This document shows, piece after piece, positions 53,147-61,422 of a stretch of 64,000 nt of DNA (position 1 is the stretch's first letter; each line of letters opens with the position of its first letter). The DNA is from Alphaproteobacteria bacterium (GTDB lineage: Bacteria; Pseudomonadota; Alphaproteobacteria; GCA-2731375). The notes under the pieces are model-generated. The model was not told where the DNA came from. It did no database searches and saw only the letters and a program-made list of their open reading frames with translations. Position numbers and translations under genes: made by a program. The stretch is taken from NCBI GenBank assembly GCA_016776605.1, contig JADHTB010000013.1, positions 42,620 through 106,619 on the forward strand, read 5' to 3'.

Positions 53147-53587
53147 ATGGCGTTAGAAGTCCCATTCGAAGGTGGATGTATGTGCGGTGCATTGCGATAC
53201 GAATGCACTGAGGCCCCCGCCGCTGTCGTCTGCTGCCATTGCACGGACTGTCAGCGCCGCACCGGCAGTGCCTTCGGCATCAGCGTGATTGTCCCTCGCG
53301 AAGCATTCAACAAAGCGAGCGGCAAAGCCTCGTCTTTTGCATCGCAGCGCGAAAGCGGTAACGTCGTCAATCTGAAATCCTGCGTCGTGTGCGGCACGCG
53401 CTGCTGGGCGGAGCAAGAAGCAAATCCGAAGTTTTTGGTTATCATCGGCGGCACATTGGACGACGCGGCCACGCTGCAGCCGAACGCCCATATTTACACT
53501 GCAACCAAACAATCTTGGATTACCTTCCCAGAAGGTGTCCTCACAGCGGAAGCTGAACCCGACTGGCGCGAAGTGTTTTCGGTTTGA
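53147..53587 (+). CDS. GFA family zinc protein (second copy)
   Basis: This 146-residue protein has the zinc motifs GGCMCGALRYEC (CxC at about 9-11), CCHCTDCQRRTGS (about 26-38) and SCVVCGTRCW (about 81-90). The CH rather than CN after the second cysteine and extra cysteines distinguish it from the GFA protein at 26.7 kb, so it is not a recent duplicate. The family is linked to thiol adducts in only a few cases. Start supported by GGGGGAG. Confidence 0.85.
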   Translation: MALEVPFEGGCMCGALRYECTEAPAAVVCCHCTDCQRRTGSAFGISVIVPREAFNKASGKASSFASQRESGNVVNLKSCVVCGTRCWAEQEANPKFLVIIGGTLDDAATLQPNAHIYTATKQSWITFPEGVLTAEAEPDWREVFSV

Positions 53588-53863
53588 ATCCGATCCCTCG
53601 GCATCTGGTTTGCGCTTTAAACCGGAAGTCGGCCTAAGGCCGTCGCACGCTACGCATGTGCATCAGCAGACATTCGATCAATATCACTGCCACGCATGTA
53701 TTGGTTTACTAGCCGGTGCCAGATTACGTAGCCATGAGCGCTAGCAGTTCTAGCCGTTTACCTAATTTAAAACCTTTGATCCTTAAATGTAATAATTACA
53801 CACCATCGCGTGGTTGCACCCCGCGGGATAAAGGCTGGTTCCCCACGCAAATCAGGAGATTAA
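53588..53863. other. Gap with degenerate dispersed repeat
   Basis: Contains ggaagtcggcctaaggcc and cagcagacattcgatcaa, loosely resembling the repeat family at 45.6 and 50.7 kb. The response-regulator ribosome site (AGGAGATTAA) closes the gap. No reading frame of interest. Confidence 0.4.
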
Positions 53864-54397
53864 ATGAAAGCCAATCGCGCCTTGTCATTCAGTGGTATGA
53901 GCGTCCTGATCCTCGATGATAGCGATAATATGTGCCGGATTTTGGCCCGGCTGCTCCGTTCCTTTGGCTTCGAAGACTTCCGTATTGCCCATGGCGGTGC
54001 TGAGGCACTGCAACTATTGCAGAAACACAGTGTTGACCTGGCGGTTGTGGATTGGCACATGGAAGATTTAGACGGCATTGAATTCTCTCGCCAGGTACGG
54101 GCCAGAAAAACCAGCCCGGATCCTTATCTACCGATCATATTACTGACCGCGTTCACCGAATTGGCTCAAATAAAGGTCGCGCAGGATATTGGTGTGAACG
54201 AGATTCTGACCAAGCCTGTCTCGCCCGATGCCCTGTATGGACGCCTGACATCGGTGGTCCGCAAACCCCGGCCTTATATTGAAACCGCCAAATATTTTGG
54301 CCCTGACCGCCGGCGTAGGGAAACACCTGAATTCAAGGGCCCGCACCGTCGAAATGGGGACGCGTGGTGGCGAAACATGGCCTCTGCGTCAGGCTAA
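53864..54397 (+). CDS. Single-domain response regulator with basic C-terminal tail
   Basis: The ATG follows AGGAGATTAA; 177 residues. The CheY-like receiver has acidic pocket D18/D19 (LILDDSD), phosphoacceptor D63 (VVDWHM), Thr in LLTAF and Lys in ILTKPVSPDALY. No DNA-binding or enzymatic output domain follows; the last 45 residues contain YFGPDRRRRETPEFKGPHRR, a motif common in alphaproteobacterial receiver proteins. Fifteen bases downstream is an Hpt gene, so both probably belong to one phosphorelay, but no kinase is in the window. Confidence 0.87.
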   Translation: MKANRALSFSGMSVLILDDSDNMCRILARLLRSFGFEDFRIAHGGAEALQLLQKHSVDLAVVDWHMEDLDGIEFSRQVRARKTSPDPYLPIILLTAFTELAQIKVAQDIGVNEILTKPVSPDALYGRLTSVVRKPRPYIETAKYFGPDRRRRETPEFKGPHRRNGDAWWRNMASASG

Positions 54398-54412
54398 TTA
54401 GGAAGTATCGCC

Positions 54413-54889
54413 ATGAGTCAGCCTAATAAACACCGGATCTTCCAGCCCGACAATCTATTGAATATCAAGGCGCGTCGCTCTGATTTGAGCGTCGCGGAAA
54501 TGATGGCCAAGTCCCATCAGGTCATGGCTGATATAGCCAAAGTCTACCCACAATGGCTGAGGTCAGACCTGAGAGCGCTTGCGGCGGCCAACGAAAAACT
54601 GCGTGCGGAACCCCACACTGGTGCCGGCAAGCCGGATTTGTTTCGTATCGCGCATGATATTCGTGGCCAAGCGCCGGGCTTTGGCTACGCACTGGCGGGC
54701 GATATTAGCGCCTCATTATGCCAATACTTGGAACGAACCGAGCGCTTTGAGGCTGCGGAATTGCACATTGTCGGGGCACATATCAAAGCGATCCGCGCCT
54801 GCGTACTGCAATCGTTGAAAGGCGATGGCGGCGCCACGGGTCAGGAACTAATGGCCGAATTGACCGCCTTGATCCAACGGAACGAATAG
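54413..54889 (+). CDS. Hpt (histidine phosphotransfer) domain protein
   Basis: This 158-residue helical protein has the phosphotransfer motif with His81 (LFRIAHDIRGQAPGFGY) followed by the expected helix ALAGDISASLCQYLE. An N-terminal ~45-residue stretch contains another helix. Hpt proteins relay phosphate between a hybrid kinase and a receiver. The adjacent single-domain receiver is the likely partner, with expression from one transcript (15-base gap, no terminator). Confidence 0.82.
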   Translation: MSQPNKHRIFQPDNLLNIKARRSDLSVAEMMAKSHQVMADIAKVYPQWLRSDLRALAAANEKLRAEPHTGAGKPDLFRIAHDIRGQAPGFGYALAGDISASLCQYLERTERFEAAELHIVGAHIKAIRACVLQSLKGDGGATGQELMAELTALIQRNE

Positions 54890-55022
54890 CCCCCTGTTGG
54901 TTTAATTTTACTCCGGCGTTGACAGTTTGGCTGCGTGTCGTGGAGGTCATCAAGGAATTGCAGAGAACTGACCCCGTTGGGCCGGTGCACTTGCGGCCAC
55001 GCCAAATATGATGGCGCGCAAG
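54890..55022. other. Short gap after the Hpt gene
   Basis: No gene or clear terminator seen. The sequence just before 55023 is the convergent 3' end of a small minus-strand frame. Confidence 0.3.
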
Positions 55023-55247
55023 CTACCCTGATTGTTTCTCAAGCCGGCGATATCGGGCTTCATCACAAAGTACTGACTGCGCCAGCATGCGTGTTTCGCC
55101 ATCGTTCTTGTCATAGACGATGACGGCATGGGGCTGTTGACCTGTTGGCTTTACCAGATGCTCGACGACCCATACCTGCCCTGGCATGCCAACCTTTTCC
55201 AGCCGATCCCCGGCCTGAAGTGCAACCTTTTGAACTGGCCGGCGCAT
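55023..55247 (-). CDS. Small hypothetical protein (74 residues)
   Basis: The ATG at 55247 has AGGGA about ten bases upstream. The sequence reads like a real compact beta-rich protein: LQAGDRLEKVGMPGQVWVVE followed by PHAVIVYDKNDGETRMLAQS and a charged end. It resembles small uncharacterised proteins common in this class, but I cannot name a family. It lies between the Hpt gene and tRNA-Arg, still inside the inner island. It could also be a remnant. Confidence 0.45.
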   Translation of the reverse strand: MRRPVQKVALQAGDRLEKVGMPGQVWVVEHLVKPTGQQPHAVIVYDKNDGETRMLAQSVLCDEARYRRLEKQSG

Positions 55248-55473
55248 TCAATCATTCCCTGGTGAGTCACGCCACCCGGTTGCGGCACTATCGAAGACCA
55301 GTGTGCCATAGCAAATGCCATTAGCAAAGGGTAATAGGTTATGGGCAAGCCCCCTTGGTTGGCCCCCATCAAGTGGTTCAGTTTGAATGTTAGTGCGTTC
55401 GTCCAAGTTGAGGAGGTGCCATTAGGTTGGAGTCCATTAATAACGCAGGCCGGATCGAGCCGTTTTGAAAAGA

Positions 55474-55550
55474 TGGTGCGCCCGGCAGGGCTCGAACCTG
55501 CGACATCCGGATTAGAAATCCGGTGCTCTATCCAGCTGAGCTACGGGCGC
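55474..55550 (-). tRNA. tRNA-Arg (anticodon UCU)
   Basis: A complete 77-base cloverleaf including encoded CCA. Acceptor stem GCGCCCG (5' end at 55550) pairs with CGGGCGC, the D arm has GCTCAGCTGGATAGAGC, the anticodon loop is TTTCTAA within CCGGA/TCCGG, and the T arm is CAGGTTCGAGCCCTG. Two truncated 3' copies lie downstream at 52.1 and 43.4 kb, showing it has served as an integration target. No terminator is obvious at its 3' side. Confidence 0.95.
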
Positions 55551-55560
55551 CCATGGGTCG

Positions 55561-55881
55561 TCAGATCGGCTCGGTGCCGGGGCCGCGCAGGGTGCCGGGG
55601 CCAAAATTATCCGCGTAGGTGCGGATGCGGACCCGGCGCTGTTTCGGCTCGCGCACCCGGTAGTCGATATTATTGCGTTCGCAATAGGCAATAGCCTCTT
55701 CCCGGGAGGGGAAATTCAGGCTGACTTCCTGGCGCATATCCGTGGCCGAGGTCCAACCCATCAGCGGCTCGATGCCACGGGAGGCGGTGAGGTCAAAATC
55801 GAGCCGCCAGGCCGCCAGCTTGCCCCTGCCCGATTGCGTCACGCCCTTGGCCGGCTGATAGATCGTTGCCTTTACACTCAT
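55561..55881 (-). CDS. NADH dehydrogenase accessory subunit, NDUFS4-like (ETC complex I subunit)
   Basis: The ATG at 55881 follows GGGGTGA; a GTG at 55890 is less likely. 106 residues. It begins with [16 protein letters not shown], has the conserved core [20 protein letters not shown] (key stretch about 45-64) and AIAYCERN, and ends in a basic [11 protein letters not shown] segment, the pattern of the alphaproteobacterial homologue of the 18-kDa complex I subunit. It supports respiratory complex I assembly. It is only ten bases upstream of tRNA-Arg on the same strand, so it may be co-transcribed into it. Confidence 0.88.
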   Translation of the reverse strand: MSVKATIYQPAKGVTQSGRGKLAAWRLDFDLTASRGIEPLMGWTSATDMRQEVSLNFPSREEAIAYCERNNIDYRVREPKQRRVRIRTYADNFGPGTLRGPGTEPI

Positions 55882-56051
55882 CTGGCTCACCCCTGGTGCG
55901 AAATAATGACAGGCCTTCGTGCTGCCGGCTTTGGGCTATACCCCATGGACAGGACGCCGACAATAGCCCAGCATCGGGTAAGGTGACGGGGCCGTCAAGT
56001 GGGCGGAAATGGGCGGCGGCAATGGGCGGCGGCAATGGCGTAACAGTATCG

Positions 56052-57383
56052 ATGGATAAAACAATGGCAAAGAAAAAGATGCATCTGGCGCAGTTCCTGG
56101 TGCACGGGCCGACCTATCACAGCCTGGCTATGTGGCGGCACCCAGAGACGGCGGCCCGCAATTATGATTGGACCCAGCCGGAGCTGTATCAGCACATCGC
56201 CCAGGTGTGCGAGCGGGGCAAGTTCGACATGGTTTTTTTCGCTGACCTGAACTACATCTCCGATACGTTTCGCGGCAGTTTGGAGCCGTCCCTGCGTTAT
56301 GCCACCCAGGCCCCCGAACACGACCCCATGCCATTAATTTCCTTTATGGCGGCGGTAACCAGCCATATCGGCCTGGGCGCGACATTCTCGGTCAGTCATC
56401 ATAACCCGTTCTATGCCGCCCGGCTGTGGGCCACCCTGGATCATCTGACCAAGGGCCGGGCCGCCTGGAACGTGGTGACGTCCCTGAACCATAATCAGGC
56501 CGCCAATTATGGCGAAGAGCGCCAGGATACCGACGCCCGCTATGAACGGGCTCATGAATTCATCGAGGTCTGCCAAAAGCTGTGGCATAGCTGGGACGAA
56601 GATGCCGTGGTGATGGACCGGGAAAACGCCATCTTCGCCGATGCCGGCAAAGTGCATCGTATCGAGCATGCGGACACGCATTTCAAGTCCCGTGGCCCCT
56701 TGAACGTGGTCCGCTCGCCCCATGGCGGTCCCGCCATCCTGCAGGCCGGCACCTCACCCAAGGGCATGGATTTCGCCGCGCAGTTCGCCGATGCGCTCTT
56801 TGCCATCCAGCCCAGAGCGGAAGACGCCGCCACATATTTCACCGCCGTTAAGGACCGCATGGCCGCGTTTGCGCGGAAACCGGAAGATTGCAAGATCCTC
56901 TTTGGCATGCAGCCGATCATCGGCGCCAGCGAGGCGGAGGCACAGGAGAAACAGGAGTTGCACAATTCCCTGGTGCCTCTGGACGGCGGCATGGCGATCC
57001 TGTCATCGCATCTGGATTTTGATCTGTCCCGCCTGGACCCTGATGAAGACATGTCGCAGCGGGAGGAGCCGGAATTACAACGCCTGAAAACCCGCTACCG
57101 CAAAGCATCCGGCGAACCCATGACGGTGGCGGAAGTGGCCAGCCGACACGGCCAAAGCGTCGGCCTGCCGCAATTCGTCGGCACGCCAGATAGCATCGTC
57201 GACCAGATGGAGGCATTCATGGCCACGGCGGGCGGTGACGGCTTCATGCTGTCGCCGATTTATTGTCCCGGCGCGATCGAGGAATTCGTCGATCAAGTGG
57301 TGCCCGAATTGCAACGGCGCGGGCTGTTCCGCACGGATTATTCCGGCACCACCCAGCGCGATCACCTGGGCGAGAATGACTAG
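56052..57383 (+). CDS. LLM-class flavin-dependent monooxygenase (NtaA/SnaA/DszA family)
   Basis: The frame is open upstream, but similarity starts at MAKKKMHLAQFLVHG; the ATG at 56052 (or 56064) gives about 443 residues. NtaA-type landmarks are FVHGPTYHS-like opening, GLGATFSVSHHNPFYAARLW (about 117-136), GRAAWNVVTSLN, ILQAGTSPKG and the SSHLDFDLS segment. These enzymes use reduced FMN from a separate reductase to oxidise aminopolycarboxylates, sulfur compounds or related substrates. No reductase gene is adjacent. First gene of a four-gene plus-strand catabolic operon. Confidence 0.88.
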   Translation: MDKTMAKKKMHLAQFLVHGPTYHSLAMWRHPETAARNYDWTQPELYQHIAQVCERGKFDMVFFADLNYISDTFRGSLEPSLRYATQAPEHDPMPLISFMAAVTSHIGLGATFSVSHHNPFYAARLWATLDHLTKGRAAWNVVTSLNHNQAANYGEERQDTDARYERAHEFIEVCQKLWHSWDEDAVVMDRENAIFADAGKVHRIEHADTHFKSRGPLNVVRSPHGGPAILQAGTSPKGMDFAAQFADALFAIQPRAEDAATYFTAVKDRMAAFARKPEDCKILFGMQPIIGASEAEAQEKQELHNSLVPLDGGMAILSSHLDFDLSRLDPDEDMSQREEPELQRLKTRYRKASGEPMTVAEVASRHGQSVGLPQFVGTPDSIVDQMEAFMATAGGDGFMLSPIYCPGAIEEFVDQVVPELQRRGLFRTDYSGTTQRDHLGEND

Positions 57384-57434
57384 GCCAGAATGACTTGGCT
57401 ATTTCTGATCGCCGCAACATAGGAAGCCGTCAAC

Positions 57435-57995
57435 ATGCCTGTCATCACCTGCGTTCTGATCGAAGGATACGCCGAAACCACCCGGCGGTTGTTGGCGCAA
57501 CGGCTGACCGATGCCGCCCGCCATACCACCGGCGCGCCGTGGGACGGCATCACCGTGATGATCAACGAACTGCCCGATAGCGATTATATGCGCGGCCGGG
57601 TCGAACGCATCCCGGCCAAGGCCCCTGTCCCGCCGGCGGATCTGGCCAGGGGGTTCCTGAACGCCATGGAGGCACGGGATCTGGCCAGGGCGAAAACTTT
57701 TCTGGCCGATACCTTCAGCATGGCTTTTCCCAACAGCCCCGTATTCCACAGCTTGGAGGAACTGGTCGAGTGGTCGGCGGGGCGCTATCAATCCGTGCGC
57801 AAAAGTTACCAGGGCACCGACGAGTGCCTGGGGCCTGACGGCGTCACCGTCTATTGCCATGGCACCCTGTCCGGGGCCTGGTCCGACGGGACGCCGTTTG
57901 AAGGTATCCGTTTTATTGATCGTTTTACCGTTGTCGATGGTAAATTGACCGATCACCGGGTTTGGAATGATATGGCGGAGGTACGGCCCAGATGA
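57435..57995 (+). CDS. Fusion of a 4-oxalocrotonate-tautomerase-like domain and a SnoaL/NTF2-like domain
   Basis: A 186-residue protein. After Met removal the N-terminal proline of tautomerases would be exposed (MPVITCVLIEGY), and residues 2-60 follow the short tautomerase pattern (TDAARHTTGAPWDGITVMIN). From about 68 the chain becomes a SnoaL/NTF2-like domain (GFLNAMEARDLARAKTFLAD, then DRFTVVDGKLTDHRVWNDMA). The combination in one chain is uncommon to me. It follows the flavin monooxygenase and overlaps the SDR start by four bases (ATGA), so it probably processes the same substrate. Confidence 0.8.
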   Translation: MPVITCVLIEGYAETTRRLLAQRLTDAARHTTGAPWDGITVMINELPDSDYMRGRVERIPAKAPVPPADLARGFLNAMEARDLARAKTFLADTFSMAFPNSPVFHSLEELVEWSAGRYQSVRKSYQGTDECLGPDGVTVYCHGTLSGAWSDGTPFEGIRFIDRFTVVDGKLTDHRVWNDMAEVRPR

Positions 57996-58732
57996 TCGAT
58001 CTTGCCGGATACCGCCTGTTCGTCACCGGCGCCGGCTCCGGCATGGGGCTGGCCTCGGTCAAGGCGGCCTGTGCCATGGGCGCGCGGATCGCGGGCACCG
58101 TGCGCGGTGAAGAACAGCGGGTGGTTTTACGCCAGCATCTGGACGATGAAAATATTTTCGATCTTGATGTGGCCGACAGCGCGGCCATTGATCAGGCCGT
58201 GGCGGCCACAATTGCGCGCTTCGGCGGTTTGGACGGCGCCCTGGCCTGCGCCGGCATCATCGCGCTTTTCACCTCGACGGAGACCACCGATGCGGTTTGG
58301 AAATATGTCCTCGACACCAATTTGACTGGCTGTTTCAATCTTGCCCGCGCCGCCGCACGCCATATGAAAGCCCAGGGCAAGGGCTCCATCGTGATGATCT
58401 CCAGCCAGATCGGTCTGGTGGGCCATCCCAGCGCGGCTGCCTATGCGGTCAGCAAATCCGGCATCAATGGCCTGACCCGCACAATGGCGCTGGAATTGGG
58501 CCCCAATAATGTGCGGGTTAACGCGGTTGGCCCCGGCCCCACGGCGACCGACATGACGGCCGAGACCAGAACTATTCCCGCGCGGCGGGATTATCTGTTG
58601 AATGGCATTCCCCTGGGCCGCTTTGGCGAGCCGGAAGAGATTGCCAACCTGAACCTGTTCCTGCTGTCCGATGCGGCATCCTTCATCACCGGCCAGGTCA
58701 TTTGCGCCGATGGCGGCTATACTGCGAAATAG
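57992..58732 (+). CDS. Short-chain dehydrogenase/reductase (SDR)
   Basis: A 246-residue classical SDR. The cofactor loop TGAGSGMG (about 11-18), active-site SSQIGLVGHPSAAAYAVSKSG with the Tyr-x-x-x-Lys pair, and the C-terminal ITGQVICADGGYTA are all present. Its ATG overlaps the preceding stop by four bases. It likely oxidises or reduces the product of the tautomerase-fold protein. Specificity unknown. Confidence 0.88.
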   Translation: MIDLAGYRLFVTGAGSGMGLASVKAACAMGARIAGTVRGEEQRVVLRQHLDDENIFDLDVADSAAIDQAVAATIARFGGLDGALACAGIIALFTSTETTDAVWKYVLDTNLTGCFNLARAAARHMKAQGKGSIVMISSQIGLVGHPSAAAYAVSKSGINGLTRTMALELGPNNVRVNAVGPGPTATDMTAETRTIPARRDYLLNGIPLGRFGEPEEIANLNLFLLSDAASFITGQVICADGGYTAK

Positions 58733-58763
58733 GACGAGAAAATAAAACCGAGGGGATTGCCTT

Positions 58764-59453
58764 ATGAACACGCCTGGCAGCGATAATAACGACTATATTC
58801 AAGCTTTCATGACGGAACGGGCGCCCGATTTCAGGCGCGCCGCCCTGATCGTGGTGGATATGCAATATGCCACCGGGCATCGGGACGGCGCCCTTGGGCG
58901 ACGCCTGACGGCGGAAGGTTCCAACGTCGCGGGTTACCGCTTTGACCGGATCGAAAACCTGGTGGTGCCCAATATCAGCCGTCTGCTGGAACGCTTTCGC
59001 GGGGGCGGTGGCACTGTCATCTATCTGACCGTGGGCGCGGCCAGGGCGGATTGCACCGATGCCCCACCGCATATGATAAAAATGTTCCAATCACTGGATA
59101 ATTTCGAAGGCAGCCAGGAGCACGAGATTATTGACGAGTTGAAGCCGCAGGCCGGCGAAAGCGTCATCAATAAAACCACCATCGGGGCATTCGCCTCCAC
59201 CGGCATCGATCATCTGCTGCGTTCCATGGGCAAGGACCAATTGTACATGGGCGGCGTCTCCACCAACATGTGCGTTGATACGACGGCGCGGGAGGCCGCC
59301 GACCGGGGCTATGGGGTGACCCTGATCGAAGATGCCTGCGGCACGACCCATGAAGATTTGCACAACGCAACCATTACCAATTTTCAACGGCTGTTTGGCC
59401 GTGTCATCTCAACAGACGAGGCGATGGCGGAATTACAGATGGCGGGCGCCTGA
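58764..59453 (+). CDS. Isochorismatase-fold cysteine hydrolase
   Basis: 229 residues with catalytic Asp in LIVVDMQYATG (about 32), Lys in VINKTTIGAF (about 136) and Cys in STNMCVDTTAREA (about 172). It begins with a hydrophilic extension of about 20 residues. These enzymes hydrolyse amides, ureides or related bonds. It closes the catabolic operon 31 bases after the SDR. A distinct member is at 38.2 kb. Confidence 0.86.
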   Translation: MNTPGSDNNDYIQAFMTERAPDFRRAALIVVDMQYATGHRDGALGRRLTAEGSNVAGYRFDRIENLVVPNISRLLERFRGGGGTVIYLTVGAARADCTDAPPHMIKMFQSLDNFEGSQEHEIIDELKPQAGESVINKTTIGAFASTGIDHLLRSMGKDQLYMGGVSTNMCVDTTAREAADRGYGVTLIEDACGTTHEDLHNATITNFQRLFGRVISTDEAMAELQMAGA

Positions 59454-59578
59454 CCCGGCGTGGCCAAGTACACCGGATTGTTGCCCATGGATTGTTGCCC
59501 ACTGTCATTGACCGGACCCCGAACATGTCGTTAATGGCCCGGCTTCGGCGGAATTTTTTTTCAGCAATAATCGTTTGA

Positions 59579-60991
59579 ATGCTTAATCATATGCTCAATT
59601 GGAATGCGAAACTAAAATTTTCCTTTTTCATCATTCTGTTCATAACGGCGGCAGTGCGGGTCCTGTCGCCCGATACCATCGTATCGCCGGATTCGCATCG
59701 TTATATCAATGCCGGCCTCAACGTTGCGGCCTATGGAACGCTCTCAAATCAGGCATACGCGCCGAACAGGCCGCCGGAACCCGGGCTGGCAATGGCCGGG
59801 GTGTTCACGCCATTCGAAATCGCGGCGGCAAGCCGCCTCAACCAGGCCACGCACGAAAGCCTGATATGTATCGTAACAGCCAGGATTTGGTCTGACTGCA
59901 AGCTGGATATTCCGGCGCTGAAGGTCTTCTACATTCTTGAAATATTTATCTTTCACGCTGCAATATTTTTCATCGGGCGCCTGGTTTTCGGCAACGATAT
60001 CAAGGCGCTGTTCGCCGTGGCGCTGTCCTTTGCATTCAAAGACACAAAGGCCTATGGCAACACGATCCTGGCCGAGCCGTCCTATATGATGGCATCGGCT
60101 CTGTTTCTGCTTGTTTGGCTTTATGCCTGGAAGCATCCGGACCGGCTGAAAGTCTGGTTTTTATGTGGCCTGGCCCTTGGCCTGACAATCCTGATTAAAT
60201 CGGCCTGGCTCGCGCTGCTTCCCGCTTTTGCGGTGTTGGCCCTGCTTGCCATTCTCTGGGCCCGGGACACGCGGTTTCTTGTATTCCGTTCAATGGGCGT
60301 GCTCGCCTTGGGAACCGTGATCGTCCTGGCCCCATTATTCGTCCGCAACGTCGTGCAATTGGATTTTTGGGGATTGAGCGATCCCATTTACCTCGGCGTT
60401 CAGTTCGCGCATCGCTTTGCCTACAACGCGATGACATGGAGCGAGTGGGCCAGGGGATGGATTTATTACCTGCCGGACTTCGGCGACAAGGCCGCCTATG
60501 CGCTATTCAGCCAGGAGGCCGTGGACAAACTTTCCTGGGACGCAAATAGTTATTACGTTCATGGGCGCGACGTCCTTCACCAGGAAGCCGTTGCCGCGGC
60601 CTCGCCGCAAACCGCCAGCCGGTATTTGCTGGAAAACTATTTTTTCAACGACCCTGTAAAGGGCGCGGCCGTTACCGCCCTGTTGGTCTGGCGCGGTATT
60701 TTCGTGGGCAATCTGGTGGGGCTGGCGGCCGTGCTATTGGCCGGGCCGGTGTTGTACTTCAGCTGTTCCGCGGCGCGGCGAAACATTGCAATCCTCGCCC
60801 TGCCCATCATCATAATGGCCGGGGTTCATGGCTTGGTGTCTGTCAGCATACACCGCTACAACATCCCGCTGGTGATCCCCTACGCTTTGATCATGGCGCA
60901 ATTCTTATATGCCATCACCACGGCAGGTGCGGAACGTCTACCTCGGCGCTTTGTCGCCATGGCGCAAAGGTTTTTGCCCAACCCCGGCTGA
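59579..60991 (+). CDS. Polytopic membrane glycosyltransferase-like protein (GT39/GT83-like)
   Basis: About 470 residues; an ATG at 59591 is an alternative start and neither has a clear ribosome site. Around ten membrane helices are predicted. The first periplasmic loop has the acidic motif SPDSHRYINAGLNVAAYG (about 38-55), as in GT-C enzymes using polyprenyl-phosphate sugars. It is convergent with the GtrA/GT2 pair, whose products could make and flip its donor. Acceptor unknown, and distinct in sequence from the GT-C protein at 30.1-31.9 kb. Confidence 0.75.
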   Translation: MLNHMLNWNAKLKFSFFIILFITAAVRVLSPDTIVSPDSHRYINAGLNVAAYGTLSNQAYAPNRPPEPGLAMAGVFTPFEIAAASRLNQATHESLICIVTARIWSDCKLDIPALKVFYILEIFIFHAAIFFIGRLVFGNDIKALFAVALSFAFKDTKAYGNTILAEPSYMMASALFLLVWLYAWKHPDRLKVWFLCGLALGLTILIKSAWLALLPAFAVLALLAILWARDTRFLVFRSMGVLALGTVIVLAPLFVRNVVQLDFWGLSDPIYLGVQFAHRFAYNAMTWSEWARGWIYYLPDFGDKAAYALFSQEAVDKLSWDANSYYVHGRDVLHQEAVAAASPQTASRYLLENYFFNDPVKGAAVTALLVWRGIFVGNLVGLAAVLLAGPVLYFSCSAARRNIAILALPIIIMAGVHGLVSVSIHRYNIPLVIPYALIMAQFLYAITTAGAERLPRRFVAMAQRFLPNPG

Positions 60992-61005
60992 GCGGCGAAA
61001 ATGGT

Positions 61006-61422
61006 CTATGAAGCAGCTTCGCGAAAGACCAGAAACTTGGACGCGGTGAAGGTAAAAACCAATGCCGGAAACGCGCCTATGGCCAGGGCGATAATCGGAT
61101 ATGCCACAAGCAAGTCGCTTTGCTTGATGACGGCAACAAAGACGCCTAGGTTGATGAGAGCGCCAATGATTTGCACGACGAGATAAGAACCGTATCGCCG
61201 GCGGGGGGCAATTATACCATCACGGCCAAACGTCCAATGCCGATTTAAGATCCATGTTGCACTAACCGCCACCGGAAAACTGACCGCCCGCGCGGCCACG
61301 GGGGACCAGGCCAACAGCGTATGAAGCGCCGTCATAACGCCGCCGTCGACCCCAAAACCAATACTCCCAACAACCACATACATCAAAAATGATGCCGACA
61401 TTTTAGTCAGCATCCGCGTCAT
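61006..61422 (-). CDS. GtrA family membrane protein (second copy)
   Basis: A polytopic four-helix protein with the GtrA pattern SFLMYVVVGSIGFGVDGGVM and WILNRHWTFGRDG. The start is uncertain: ATGs at 61422, 61413 and 61401 overlap the GT2 stop region by 20, 11 or no bases. It would help translocate a lipid-linked sugar made by the coupled GT2 enzyme. Clearly diverged from the GtrA protein at 34 kb. Confidence 0.82.
   Translation of the reverse strand: MTRMLTKMSASFLMYVVVGSIGFGVDGGVMTALHTLLAWSPVAARAVSFPVAVSATWILNRHWTFGRDGIIAPRRRYGSYLVVQIIGALINLGVFVAVIKQSDLLVAYPIIALAIGAFPALVFTFTASKFLVFREAAS

Noticed and set aside
43399..55550. Active prophage
   Set aside because: No phage structural, replication or lysis genes are present; only an integrase tail and attachment-like repeats remain.
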